DNA of 64,000 nucleotides from Hominiventricola aquisgranensis (GTDB lineage Bacteria > Bacillota > Clostridia > Lachnospirales > Lachnospiraceae). The notes below the pieces were generated by a model. That model made no database searches. It had not been told where the DNA came from and saw nothing but the letters and a program-made list of their open reading frames with translations. The position numbers and the translations under genes are program-made. Shown in pieces: positions 41,209 through 50,224 of the stretch; the stretch's first letter is position 1; each line of letters starts with the position of its first letter. The stretch spans positions 1-64,000 of the forward strand of contig NZ_JBBMFC010000013.1 of the NCBI RefSeq assembly GCF_040096225.1, given 5' to 3'.

Positions 41209-41312
41209 CTCTTATTGTTCGAATGCTCGCTCAGGTTAGCACCTTCCTGCTATACAGGGGTTGCCGGGTTTCACAGATCCTATGTATCTCCACCGCTCTG
41301 AATAAGAGAAAT
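41209..41312 (-). ncRNA. SAM-I riboswitch upstream of metK
   Basis: On the minus strand: P1 arm CTCTTATTCAGAGCGGTGGAG, then GAAACCCGGCAACC, GGTGCTAAC and the closing AATAAGAG. All S-box core elements are present and in order. Confidence 0.95.
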
Positions 41313-41428
41313 CTTCTATATGGACTTTTCTACGGACTATAACCTACACTGTAATGCTGGAAATGTCAAGGGGTTTCTGATAAATTCATCTCTTTTACAA
41401 AAAGTTTATAAATAATGCTCACGATATA

Positions 41429-41437
41429 TGGTATAAT
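41429..41437 (+). promoter_or_regulatory. Extended -10 promoter of the two-component operon
   Basis: TGGTATAAT (core 41432-41437); no good -35. It lies about 35 bases before the GTG start. Confidence 0.5.
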
Positions 41438-41472
41438 TTCTTTTAGCTGGTTCAGTATATGGAGGAAAAACA

Positions 41473-42564
41473 GTGAATCTGAAGACAAAATTGATCGTTA
41501 CATTTGCAGTGGTGATCGCAGTGCCGCTATTCTTGATTTCCATTGTATTTGTCGGTTTTATGAGTTTGCAGCCTGCAGAGGTGGTGACCCCGCAGACGAA
41601 GGAATTTTTAGGGGAGATGCTGATCTCGGTCATCTTGATCATGGCTATGACTTGCAGCTTTCTGATGGCATGGATCTACCGGAGTATTTTAAGTCCTATT
41701 GAGACATTGAAGAAAGCAACGCAGAATATCCGTGATGGTAATCTGGATTTTGAGGTGGAGATTGAAGATAACGATGAGATCGGTGAGTTGTGTGCAGACT
41801 TTGAGGAGATGCGTCTTCGATTGAAGGAATCTACAGAAGAAAAAGTCTCTTTTGACAGTCAGAATAAAGAGCTGATCAGTAATATTTCCCATGACCTGAA
41901 GACACCAATCACAGCGGTCAAAGGATATGTGGAAGGCCTGCTGGACGGAGTGGCAGACACACCGGAAAAGCAGCAGAAATATTTGCGGACCATTTATAAT
42001 AAGGCAAATGATATGGATCGGCTGATCAATGAGCTGACATTTTACTGTAAGATCGATACGAACCGGATTCCGTATACATTTAATAAGATCAATGTGAAGG
42101 ATTATTTTGATGACTGCTTTGAGGATATTGGTCTGGAGCTGAGTCAGCAGCAGATCGACCTTAAATATGAGAATAAGGTGGATGACACGGTGATGGTGAT
42201 CGCCGATGCGGAGCAGATCAAGCGTGTAGTCAATAATATTGTAGGAAATTCTGTGAAATATATGGATAAGCCGGAAAAATCCATTCAGATCCGGGTGTTG
42301 GATGTGGGGGATTTTGTCCAGGTTGAGATCGAAGATAACGGACGCGGAATCTCGGCAAAAGATCTGCCGTACATTTTCGACCGTTTTTACAGGACAGATA
42401 CATCCAGAAATTCTTCCAAAGGAGGAAGCGGCATTGGACTGTCAATCGTTCACAAGATCATGGAAGACCATGGTGGAAAAGTGTGGGCGACCAGCCGGGA
42501 AGGATTGGGAACGACCATGTATTTTGTGCTTAGAAAATTTCAGGAGGTACCCGTAAATGAGTAA
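41473..42564 (+). CDS. Sensor histidine kinase
   Basis: 363 residues. Two transmembrane helices (about 8-30 and 49-69) with a very short outside loop, HAMP (about 70-122), HisKA with H140 in ISHDLKTP, and HATPase (NNIVGNSVKYMD, DNGRGI, GGSGIGLSI). The short sensor loop suggests it senses within or near the membrane (intramembrane type, as in envelope-stress kinases). It starts with GTG after GGAGG. It overlaps its response regulator by 8 bases. Confidence 0.94.
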   Translation: MNLKTKLIVTFAVVIAVPLFLISIVFVGFMSLQPAEVVTPQTKEFLGEMLISVILIMAMTCSFLMAWIYRSILSPIETLKKATQNIRDGNLDFEVEIEDNDEIGELCADFEEMRLRLKESTEEKVSFDSQNKELISNISHDLKTPITAVKGYVEGLLDGVADTPEKQQKYLRTIYNKANDMDRLINELTFYCKIDTNRIPYTFNKINVKDYFDDCFEDIGLELSQQQIDLKYENKVDDTVMVIADAEQIKRVVNNIVGNSVKYMDKPEKSIQIRVLDVGDFVQVEIEDNGRGISAKDLPYIFDRFYRTDTSRNSSKGGSGIGLSIVHKIMEDHGGKVWATSREGLGTTMYFVLRKFQEVPVNE

Positions 42565-43246
42565 AATTTTGATTATTGAAGATGAAGAGGCAATTGCAGA
42601 TCTTGAGAAAGATTATCTGGAACTGAGCGGCTTCACCGTGGAGATAGAAGAGCGAGGAGATACCGGACTTACCAGAGCACTGGCAGAGGATTTTGACCTG
42701 ATCATTCTGGATCTGATGTTGCCAGGAATGGATGGATTCGAGATCTGTCGCCAGATCCGCCAGGAGAAAAATATTCCGGTGATCATGGTATCAGCTAAGA
42801 AGGACGATATTGACAAGATTCGAGGTCTTGGTCTTGGAGCAGACGATTATATGACAAAGCCCTTCAGTCCCAGTGAACTGGTAGCGCGTGTAAAGGCGCA
42901 TATGGCCCGGTATGAGCGTCTGGTAGGAAGCGGTGTGCAGGAAAATGAGATCATTGAGATCCGCGGCATCAAGATTGATAAGACGGCCAGACGGGTGTGG
43001 GTCAATGGCGAAGAGAAAGCATTCACCTCTAAAGAGTTTGACCTGCTCACATTTCTTGCACAGAATCCGAATCATGTATTTACAAAGGAAGAACTGTTCA
43101 GCAAGATCTGGGATATGGAGTCTATTGGAGATATTGCGACCGTAACGGTGCATATTAAGAAGATCCGTGAGAAGATTGAGTTCAATACAGCCAAGCCTCA
43201 GTATATCGAAACAATCTGGGGAGTAGGTTACCGGTTCAAAGTATAA
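42557..43246 (+). CDS. OmpR-family response regulator
   Basis: A 229-residue regulator with receiver domain (acidic EDE at 8-10, D52 in LILDLMLPG, K in MTKPFS) and a winged-helix C-terminal domain (LTSKEFDLLTFLAQNP-like). Translationally coupled to the upstream kinase. Its targets are not visible; nearby genes are a membrane-anchored hypothetical protein and a lipoprotein foldase, which would fit an envelope role. Confidence 0.95.
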   Translation: MSKILIIEDEEAIADLEKDYLELSGFTVEIEERGDTGLTRALAEDFDLIILDLMLPGMDGFEICRQIRQEKNIPVIMVSAKKDDIDKIRGLGLGADDYMTKPFSPSELVARVKAHMARYERLVGSGVQENEIIEIRGIKIDKTARRVWVNGEEKAFTSKEFDLLTFLAQNPNHVFTKEELFSKIWDMESIGDIATVTVHIKKIREKIEFNTAKPQYIETIWGVGYRFKV

Positions 43247-43256
43247 TAAGGAAAAG

Positions 43257-43299
43257 AAAGGCTGCAGGTTTACGTTTCGTAAGCTCCTGCAGCCTTTCC
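43257..43299. terminator. Bidirectional terminator after two-component operon
   Basis: AAAGGCTGCAGG / CCTGCAGCCTTT with an inner TTACG/CGTAA stem. Confidence 0.85.
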
Positions 43300-43314
43300 T
43301 ATAGGGTTCGTGTC

Positions 43315-43749
43315 TTATTTGTTGAAAAGTCTTTTGAAGAAGCCTTTTTTCGGCTGTGGCTTTTCAAGTCCGCCTCTGGCACTCTTAATGGCGGTGATGT
43401 AGATGCCGCTGACTACGACTTTAACTTCCTTTTTCACCGGAAGCAGATCATATACAGCTCCGTCAGCTACAAGGGTCATAATCTTCGGACCAATCTTGGC
43501 CTTTACGATCGGCATCTTGGATCTGCGCAGATACCATGGTGTCTGATCAATCACCATCTGCGGAAGACCGGATTCTTTCATGCGAAGTTTTTTCTTGTCA
43601 ATGATCAACATACTGACTGTCTGGGCAGCAGCATCTAACTGTGCCTGTCCTTCGGCCTGTCTTTTTTCGAGCTTACGTCCGAAATAATACAGAGCAACCA
43701 GAACAATAACCAGAATGACAGCAATGACCAGTAATACTTTCCATACCAT
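43315..43749 (-). CDS. Membrane-anchored hypothetical protein
   Basis: About 144 residues. One N-terminal transmembrane helix (about 2-25: VWKVLLVIAVILVIVLVALYYF) followed by a Gln/Ala-rich linker and a cytoplasmic or extracytoplasmic beta-rich domain ending in a basic tail (KKGFFKRLFNK). No family recognised. ATG 43749 is chosen since the longer reading to 43776 needs a TTG start. It faces the two-component operon convergently. Confidence 0.7.
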   Translation of the reverse strand: MVWKVLLVIAVILVIVLVALYYFGRKLEKRQAEGQAQLDAAAQTVSMLIIDKKKLRMKESGLPQMVIDQTPWYLRRSKMPIVKAKIGPKIMTLVADGAVYDLLPVKKEVKVVVSGIYITAIKSARGGLEKPQPKKGFFKRLFNK

Positions 43750-43840
43750 TGTGTCTTTCGTTCCCTCCTGCAACAATTTCTCGTCTCATTGTAGCATTGT
43801 TTTAGCTAAAATGCAAGGAAGAAACGGGGATTGTGTCAGC

Positions 43841-43869
43841 TTGACAAAGGACATTGTGACAGATAGAAT
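43841..43869 (+). promoter_or_regulatory. Promoter of PPIase lipoprotein gene
   Basis: TTGACA (43841-43846), 17-bp spacer, TAGAAT (43864-43869). Confidence 0.75.
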
Positions 43870-43904
43870 GAGTAAATATATGTTTGAAAAATGAGGTATA
43901 AAGA

Positions 43905-45002
43905 ATGAAGAAAAAAGTAATACTTGCAATGTGTATAGCTGCAGCTCTGGCCCTGGCAGGCTGTGGAAATAAAAACGAAACTGCAAAAACAGATGACGGA
44001 CAGGAAGAAGCGGAAGCAACGGTCAGCTACGAGCCGGTGCTCTATGAGGATCTGAGCAGCAAGCTTATATCTCTTGGACAGTACAAAGGTCTGGAAGTGA
44101 GCCGTGATACGGCAGAAGTGACAGACGAAGATGTGGCCAAAGAGGTATGGGATAACGAGAAACAGTATCTGGAGCTGAAAGACGTGGATCGTCCGGCAGA
44201 AGAGGGAGATGTGCTTACCATTGATTTTACCGGGTATGTGGATGGAGAGAGCTCTGATAATCTGAAAGGAACAGACACGCAGCTGGAGCTGGGAAGCGGA
44301 ACTTTCATTCCTGGATTTGAAGATCAGTTGATCGGGGTAAATGCAGAGGATGATGTGGAAGTCAATGTGGTATTTCCGGATGAATATTATGAGGAAGTAG
44401 CTGGAAAAGAGGCTCGTTTTGAAGTTCATGTAAGCAAGGTACAGGCATATGATACTTCTGTCTGGAATGACGAGTATGTGAAGCAGAACACTGATTATGA
44501 GAGTCAGGAAGACATGGAAAATTCCATCCGGAATGATCTGGAGAGCACTGCACAGTCAGATGCAACTTCCAACTGGGAGTATGATCTGATCCAGGAGGTT
44601 CTGAATGGAAGTGAATTCCAGATCGAAGAGAGCGATAAAGATCTGTACGTGGATCAGATGATGTCAGAATATGAGAGCTATGCTGCGGCAGCCAATATGG
44701 AACTGGACGATTATCTGAGCACATATCTTGGAACCACAGAGGCGCAGCTTAGAGAATTTTTCCGTACAACCGCGGAGTTCCGTGTAAAGATGACACTGGT
44801 GTTTCATGAGATTGCACAGCAGGAAGGAATCACCGTCAGTGATCAGGAATATGAGGATCGTCTGAATGAACTGGCCAAGCAGTACAATTATGAGAATACC
44901 GATGATATTGTAAGTCTGTACAGCGAAGAAATGATCCGTGAAGAAATTGTCCAGGAGAAAGTGATCAGCCTGATCGAGGAGAATGCGGTACAACCTGAAT
45001 AA
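43905..45002 (+). CDS. Trigger-factor-like peptidyl-prolyl isomerase lipoprotein
   Basis: 365 residues. Signal peptide with lipobox LAGC (C20) places it on the outer face of the membrane. An FKBP-type trigger-factor PPIase domain (about 95-180; GDVLTIDFTGYVDGE, FIPGFEDQLIG) is followed by a helical region resembling the trigger factor C-terminal chaperone arms (about 185-360). It lacks the ribosome-binding N-terminal domain of cytoplasmic trigger factor. A role in folding exported proteins (PrsA-like) is inferred. Confidence 0.85.
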   Translation: MKKKVILAMCIAAALALAGCGNKNETAKTDDGQEEAEATVSYEPVLYEDLSSKLISLGQYKGLEVSRDTAEVTDEDVAKEVWDNEKQYLELKDVDRPAEEGDVLTIDFTGYVDGESSDNLKGTDTQLELGSGTFIPGFEDQLIGVNAEDDVEVNVVFPDEYYEEVAGKEARFEVHVSKVQAYDTSVWNDEYVKQNTDYESQEDMENSIRNDLESTAQSDATSNWEYDLIQEVLNGSEFQIEESDKDLYVDQMMSEYESYAAAANMELDDYLSTYLGTTEAQLREFFRTTAEFRVKMTLVFHEIAQQEGITVSDQEYEDRLNELAKQYNYENTDDIVSLYSEEMIREEIVQEKVISLIEENAVQPE

Positions 45003-45020
45003 TTTTAGAAAATCTGCTTG

Positions 45021-45049
45021 TTGATTTTACAGAAATGTAGTAATATACG
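45021..45049 (+). promoter_or_regulatory. Promoter of class II aldolase gene
   Basis: TTGATT (45021-45026), 17-bp spacer, TATACG (45044-45049). Strong gene, consistent with glycolytic expression. Confidence 0.55.
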
Positions 45050-45100
45050 GATATAGGCACTTTTGTGTCAAAAAAATGTCAAAGAAAGGAAGACAAAACA

Positions 45101-46069
45101 ATGGCATTAGTTACAACCACTGAGATGTTTAAAAAGGCTTATCATGGCGGTTATGCAGTTGGTGCGTTTAACGTAAACAACATGGAAATCGTTCAGGGAA
45201 TCACTGAAGCAGCTGGAGAGCTGAAGAGCCCGGTTATCCTTCAGGTATCCAAAGGAGCCAGAGCTTATGCTAACCATACCTATCTTGTAAAACTGGTAGA
45301 GGCAGCAGTTATTGAGAACCCGGAGATCCCGATCGCACTTCACCTGGATCATGGTGACAGCTTCGAGCTTTGCAAATCCTGTATCGATGGCGGATTTACT
45401 TCCGTTATGATCGATGCTTCCTCCAAATCTTTCGAGGACAACATCGCTCTGACAAAACAGGTTGTTGAGTATGCACATGCTCACGGCGTAGTAGTAGAGG
45501 CTGAGCTTGGTACTCTGGCTGGTATCGAGGATGAAGTTGTTGTTGAATCTGGTCATGAGAGCTACACTCGTCCGGAAGAGGTTGAGGAGTTCGTTGACAG
45601 AACTGGATGCGACTCTCTTGCAATCGCAATCGGAACCTCTCACGGTGCTTACAAATTCACTCCGGATCAGTGTACAAGAAATGCTGACGGAATCCTTGTT
45701 CCGCCACCACTGCGTTTTGACGTACTTGAAGAGTGCATGAAGAGACTGCCGGAGTTCCCGATCGTTCTTCACGGATCTTCTTCTGTACCGCAGGAGTTCG
45801 TAAAGATGGTTAACCAGTACGGCGGAAATATGCCGGATGCAGTTGGTATTCCGGAAGAGCAGCTGAGAAAAGCAGCTGAGCTTGCTGTATGTAAGATCAA
45901 CATCGACTCCGATATCCGTCTTGCTATGACTGGTAACATCAGAAAATACATGGCTGAGCATCCGGATCACTTTGACCCGAGACAGTATCTGAAACCGGCT
46001 CGTCAGGCTGTTAAAGATATGGTTGCTCATAAGATCGTTAACGTTCTTGGATCTAACGGAAAAGCTTAA
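45101..46069 (+). CDS. Class II fructose-bisphosphate aldolase family protein (copy 1)
   Basis: A 322-residue zinc-dependent aldolase. Catalytic D83 and zinc-ligand H84 lie in HLDHGDS; further metal/substrate stretches are EAELGTLAGIEDE and IAIGTSHGAYKF. The usual late VLHGGSG is VLHGSSSV here. It cleaves fructose 1,6-bisphosphate in glycolysis, most likely. ATG 45101 follows AAGGAAG; the ATG at 45077-type readings upstream lack a site. The codon choice is typical of a highly expressed gene. Confidence 0.93.
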   Translation: MALVTTTEMFKKAYHGGYAVGAFNVNNMEIVQGITEAAGELKSPVILQVSKGARAYANHTYLVKLVEAAVIENPEIPIALHLDHGDSFELCKSCIDGGFTSVMIDASSKSFEDNIALTKQVVEYAHAHGVVVEAELGTLAGIEDEVVVESGHESYTRPEEVEEFVDRTGCDSLAIAIGTSHGAYKFTPDQCTRNADGILVPPPLRFDVLEECMKRLPEFPIVLHGSSSVPQEFVKMVNQYGGNMPDAVGIPEEQLRKAAELAVCKINIDSDIRLAMTGNIRKYMAEHPDHFDPRQYLKPARQAVKDMVAHKIVNVLGSNGKA

Positions 46070-46095
46070 ATAGCAATAGATGTCTGTATGACATA

Positions 46096-46147
46096 AAAAG
46101 GAGCTGCCGCATGAGCTGAAGAAATTCAGTGGTGCGGCAGCTTTTAT
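46096..46147 (+). terminator. Terminator after aldolase gene
   Basis: AGCTGCCGCA / TGCGGCAGCT stem with inner GCTGAA/TTCAGT pairing and a T-run. Confidence 0.9.
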
Positions 46148-46171
46148 AAAATATAAGAGAGGTATATGGGG

Positions 46172-47074
46172 ATGAAGGTACTTTGTTTTGGATCATTGAA
46201 TATTGATTATACATATAAGGTTCCACATTTTGTAAAAAAGGGGGAAACTCTTGCATCTGAAAGACTTCAGGTCTTCGGAGGAGGAAAAGGACTGAACCAG
46301 TCAGTTGCGTTGGCAAAGGCAGGTACAGAAGTGTATCATGCAGGTTCCATTGGACAGGATGGTATGTTCCTGCTGGACATGCTGAAGGATGCGGGGGCAA
46401 ATACAGATTTTGTGAAGATTCTGGATACGGTCAGAACCGGTAATGCAATTATCCAGAATGACAAGAGTGGCGATAACTGCATCATTCTCTATGGAGGAGC
46501 CAATCAGGCGATCACCCGTGAGCAGGTAGATGAAGTAATGTCACACTTTGAGTCCGGAGATTATCTTGTTCTTCAGAACGAGATCAATGAGCTGGGCTAT
46601 ATCGTAGAAAAAGCACATGAGAAGGGAATGATCATTGTATTGAACCCTTCACCGATGAATGAAAAAATTCTTGCACTTCCGCTGGATGTGATCAACTACT
46701 TTATCCTGAATGAAGTGGAAGCTGCACAGATCCTTGGAAAAGAAGATAAGGGCGAAGAGTCCTGGGAGCAGATTGCAGATGATCTTCTGAAAAAATTCCC
46801 GCAGGCAACGATCGTACTGACCATGGGAAGCGAGGGATCTGTATTTAAAAATCAGAAAGAAACGGTATGTCAGTCTATCTATAAAGTACAGGCGGTTGAT
46901 ACCACTGCTGCCGGAGATACCTTTTCAGGTTACTTTATAGGAGGAATCCTTAGTGGACTTTCTGCAAAGGAAGCGATGGATCAGGCATCGAAAGCCTCTG
47001 CCATTGCGGTTACCAGAAAAGGGGCAGCTCCATCGATTCCGTTACTTGCTGAGGTACAGAATTATAATAAGTAG
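46172..47074 (+). CDS. PfkB-family carbohydrate kinase (ribokinase-like)
   Basis: A 300-residue sugar kinase. PfkB motif 1 GGGKGLNQSVALAKAG near residue 35-50, the anion-hole/catalytic motif DTTAAGDTFSGYF near 245-257 (catalytic Asp in AGDT). Best match is ribokinase. ATG 46172 follows GAGAGGT at 8 bases. It precedes the BMP-type nucleoside importer by about 215 bases, so it may act on the sugar released from imported nucleosides; that link is inference. Confidence 0.9.
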   Translation: MKVLCFGSLNIDYTYKVPHFVKKGETLASERLQVFGGGKGLNQSVALAKAGTEVYHAGSIGQDGMFLLDMLKDAGANTDFVKILDTVRTGNAIIQNDKSGDNCIILYGGANQAITREQVDEVMSHFESGDYLVLQNEINELGYIVEKAHEKGMIIVLNPSPMNEKILALPLDVINYFILNEVEAAQILGKEDKGEESWEQIADDLLKKFPQATIVLTMGSEGSVFKNQKETVCQSIYKVQAVDTTAAGDTFSGYFIGGILSGLSAKEAMDQASKASAIAVTRKGAAPSIPLLAEVQNYNK

Positions 47075-47217
47075 ACATATAAGACAGATAGAAATACATG
47101 TGATCTGAACGCAGGTTTAAAAAATGCTATATATAAGTTACACTTCATAATAAAATTCAGAGTATATTATAGAAACGGCGAAAATTTGCACAAAATTTAA
47201 GAATTTTTCACCTTCTC

Positions 47218-47245
47218 TTGACAAAATAGCCCGTTACGTTATAAG
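47218..47245 (+). promoter_or_regulatory. Promoter of BMP importer operon
   Basis: TTGACA (47218-47223), 16-bp spacer, TATAAG (47240-47245). Confidence 0.7.
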
Positions 47246-47291
47246 CTAACCTCATAAGAGCCTCAGATGAGGAAAAACAGGAGGAGAACGT

Positions 47292-48560
47292 ATGAAGAAG
47301 AAAATCGTAAGTCTGCTTACCGTTATGGCACTGGCTGCCACCACACTGGCAGGATGTGGATCCAGCAGTTCTGATACTGCAGCTGATACCGCAGACAGCA
47401 CTGACGCAGCAGCAACCGAAGAGGCAGGAGATACTGATACCGCAGAGGCATCCACCGCTGGACTGAAAGCTGGTTTCATTTTCCTGCATGATGAGAACTC
47501 TACTTATGACCTGAACTTCATGAACGCAGCAAAAGCTGCTTGTGAGAAAATGGGTGTTGAGTATGTGGCAAAAACCAATATTCCGGAAGGACAGGAGTGC
47601 TACGATGCAGCCTGCGAGCTTGCAGATGCAGGATGTGATTTCATTTTTGCAGACAGCTTTGGACATGAGGATTATGTGATCGAGGCTGCAAAAGAGTATC
47701 CGGAAGTACAGTTCAGCCATGCAACCGGAACCAAGGCTCATACCGAGGGTCTGGACAACTTCCACAATGCATTCGCTTCTATCTATGATGGACGTTATCT
47801 TGCTGGTATCGCAGCAGGTATGAAACTGAATGAGATGATCGAGAACGGTGAGATCACCGAGGATCAGGCTAAGATGGGATATGTTGGAGCTTACACCTAT
47901 GCAGAGGTTATCTCCGGATATACTTCTTATTTCCTTGGCGCACGTTCTGTTTGCCCGAGTGCTACCATGGAAGTAACCTTTACCGGTTCCTGGTATGATG
48001 AGACCGCTGAGAAAGAGGGCGCTAACAAACTGATCGAAGATGGTTGTGTACTGATTAGCCAGCATGCAGACTCCATGGGAGCTCCGACCGCATGCGAGAC
48101 TGCTGGTGTACCGAACGTATCCTATAACGGAAGCACCGCAAGTGCTTGCCCGAACACCTTCCTTGTATCTTCCAGAGTGAACTGGGAGCCGTACTTCGAG
48201 TATGCGATCAACTGTGTAGCAGAAGGAACTCCGATCGATGCTGACTGGACCGGAACTCTTGAGACTGGATCTGTTGAGCTGAGCGAACTGGGAACCAATG
48301 TAGCAGAGGGAACTAAGGAAGCAATTGATGCAGCAGCAGAGGCAATCAAAGCGGGTACCCTTCATGTATTTGATACCACAACCTTCACCGTAGAGGGTGC
48401 AGAGCTGACCAGCTACGAAGCAGATGTCGATACCGATGCAGATTACGCACCGGATCATGAGGTTGTAAGCGATGGATACTTCCATGAGTCAGAGTATCGT
48501 TCCGCTCCGTACTTCAATGTACAGATCGATGGAATCGACCTTCTGAACACTGTATTCTAA
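47292..48560 (+). CDS. BMP-family (PnrA-like) substrate-binding lipoprotein
   Basis: A 422-residue extracytoplasmic lipoprotein with lipobox LAGC (C22) and an Ala/Asp/Thr-rich linker. The BMP fold is seen in AGFIFLHDENSTYDLNFMNAAKAACEKMG, FIFADSFGHEDYVIEAAKEYPEVQF and NFHNAFASIYDGRYLAGIAAGM. The family binds purine nucleosides and similar molecules. GGAGGAGA precedes ATG. A terminator (48588-48625) before the ATPase gene allows excess of the binding protein over the membrane parts. Confidence 0.93.
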   Translation: MKKKIVSLLTVMALAATTLAGCGSSSSDTAADTADSTDAAATEEAGDTDTAEASTAGLKAGFIFLHDENSTYDLNFMNAAKAACEKMGVEYVAKTNIPEGQECYDAACELADAGCDFIFADSFGHEDYVIEAAKEYPEVQFSHATGTKAHTEGLDNFHNAFASIYDGRYLAGIAAGMKLNEMIENGEITEDQAKMGYVGAYTYAEVISGYTSYFLGARSVCPSATMEVTFTGSWYDETAEKEGANKLIEDGCVLISQHADSMGAPTACETAGVPNVSYNGSTASACPNTFLVSSRVNWEPYFEYAINCVAEGTPIDADWTGTLETGSVELSELGTNVAEGTKEAIDAAAEAIKAGTLHVFDTTTFTVEGAELTSYEADVDTDADYAPDHEVVSDGYFHESEYRSAPYFNVQIDGIDLLNTVF

Positions 48561-48587
48561 TCTGAACAACAGCCTTGCAGTAGATAC

Positions 48588-48625
48588 AGGGCGGCACAGC
48601 GTTTTACGCCGCGCCGCCCTTTTTC
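48588..48625 (+). terminator. Internal attenuator terminator between BMP gene and ATPase
   Basis: AGGGCGGC / GCCGCCCT with inner CAGCG-CGC pairing and TTTTT. It is GC-rich in an operon that continues downstream. Confidence 0.85.
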
Positions 48626-48691
48626 TGTGAGAGTGAATATCATCCTTACAGAAAAGGGACGGACGGTCCATAAGAGGAAAGGGGACAAAAG

Positions 48692-50224
48692 ATGGAGACG
48701 AAAGTAGCTGCAGTTTCAATGCGTGGAGTGACGAAGACCTTTGGTGCAGTCATTGCAAATGAAGATGTGGATCTGGATATCTATAAAGGCGAGATCCTGG
48801 CACTCCTTGGCGAGAATGGAAGTGGCAAGACCACGTTGATGAATATGCTTTCAGGTATTTATTTCCCGGATCAGGGACAGATCATGATCAATGGGCAGAA
48901 TGTGGTGATCGCATCACCGAAGGATGCGCTGAATCTGGGAATCGGTATGGTACATCAGCATTTTAAGCTGGTAGACGTATTATCGGCCACTGAAAATATT
49001 ATTCTTGGTCTGGAAGGAAAGCTGAACATAAAAGAAGCTGCCAAAAAGATTGAAAATATTTGTAATAAATATGGATTTGAAGTTGATCCGAAACAGAAGA
49101 TCTACGACATGTCTGTGTCACAGAAACAGACGGTTGAAATTGTGAAGGTACTGTATCGTGGAGCAGATATTCTGATCCTTGATGAGCCGACCGCCGTGCT
49201 GACTCCGCAGGAGACAGAAAAACTGTTCCGTGTGCTTCGTAAAATGCGAGATGATGGAAAAGCCATTGTCATCATTACGCATAAGATGCATGAGGTGAAA
49301 TCTCTGTCTGACCGTGTGGCAGTTCTCAGAGGAGGCCGTTATATTGGAAGCCTGGTGACAAAAGATACAGATGTAAATACCATGACAGATATGATGGTAG
49401 GCCATGCTGTACAGCTGAATATTGAGAGACCGGATCCAGTCGATCCAAAACCAAGGATCGAGGTAGAGGGTCTTACGATTCGGAATGAAGAAGGTATTGT
49501 AAAACTGAAAGATGTATCATTTACTGCCAACAGTGGCGAAATCCTCGGTATTGCAGGTATCTCCGGCTGTGGTCAGAAGGAACTGCTGGAAGCGATTGCA
49601 GGACTTCAGCCTATAGAGTCTGGAACCATCAATTATATCGAGCCGGACGGAAGTAAAGAGATGCTGATCGGAAAAGATCCATTGAAGATCGCAGAGATGG
49701 GAGTTTCCCTTTCCTTCGTTCCCGAGGATCGTCTTGGCATGGGACTTGTAGGAAATATGGATCTGACTGATAACATGATGCTTCGCTCCTTCCGGAAAGG
49801 AAAGACTCCGTTTGTAAATCGGAAACCATCCAGAAAGCTGGCAGAAAGTGTGGTAAAGGATCTGGCAGTTGTGACACCGGGTATCACTACTCCGGTCCGC
49901 AGACTTTCTGGAGGAAATGTACAGAAGGTATTGCTGGGGCGTGAGATCGCTTCTTCACCGACCGTGCTTCTGACCGCTTATGCAGTCCGCGGACTGGATA
50001 TCAATTCGTCCTATACAATCTATGATCTGCTCAATGAACAGAAGAAAAAGGGCGTGGCAGTTATCTTTGTCGGAGAAGATCTGGATGTACTGGTGGAGCT
50101 GTCTGACCGGATCATGGTACTTTGCGGAGGGCAGGTCAGCGGTATCGTAGATGCAAGAACCACAGATAAGAATGAGGTCGGAATGATGATGACCAGAATG
50201 GGAGGAACCGAAGATCATGAATGA
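48692..50224 (+). CDS. Nucleoside-type ABC transporter ATPase (two nucleotide-binding domains)
   Basis: 510 residues. Domain one has Walker A GENGSGKTT, Walker B ILILDEPTAVLTP and H-loop ITHKMHE, with a signature region MSVSQKQTVEIVKVL. Domain two is altered: the P-loop is GISGCGQKE (no GKT) and the Walker B region reads VLLTAYAVRGLD, so it probably does not hydrolyse ATP. This asymmetry is normal for the RbsA/YufO type. It overlaps the next permease by 8 bases. Confidence 0.93.
   Translation: METKVAAVSMRGVTKTFGAVIANEDVDLDIYKGEILALLGENGSGKTTLMNMLSGIYFPDQGQIMINGQNVVIASPKDALNLGIGMVHQHFKLVDVLSATENIILGLEGKLNIKEAAKKIENICNKYGFEVDPKQKIYDMSVSQKQTVEIVKVLYRGADILILDEPTAVLTPQETEKLFRVLRKMRDDGKAIVIITHKMHEVKSLSDRVAVLRGGRYIGSLVTKDTDVNTMTDMMVGHAVQLNIERPDPVDPKPRIEVEGLTIRNEEGIVKLKDVSFTANSGEILGIAGISGCGQKELLEAIAGLQPIESGTINYIEPDGSKEMLIGKDPLKIAEMGVSLSFVPEDRLGMGLVGNMDLTDNMMLRSFRKGKTPFVNRKPSRKLAESVVKDLAVVTPGITTPVRRLSGGNVQKVLLGREIASSPTVLLTAYAVRGLDINSSYTIYDLLNEQKKKGVAVIFVGEDLDVLVELSDRIMVLCGGQVSGIVDARTTDKNEVGMMMTRMGGTEDHE

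Noticed and set aside
41195..41225. tRNA-like GGTTCAAATCC sequence
   Set aside because: It is part of the SAM-I riboswitch region on the other strand; no acceptor, D or anticodon arms can be built around it.
47208..48485. 425-codon minus-strand open frame opposite the BMP lipoprotein gene
   Set aside because: It is a shadow of the alanine- and aspartate-rich plus-strand gene; Cys/Ser-rich composition and no family resemblance.
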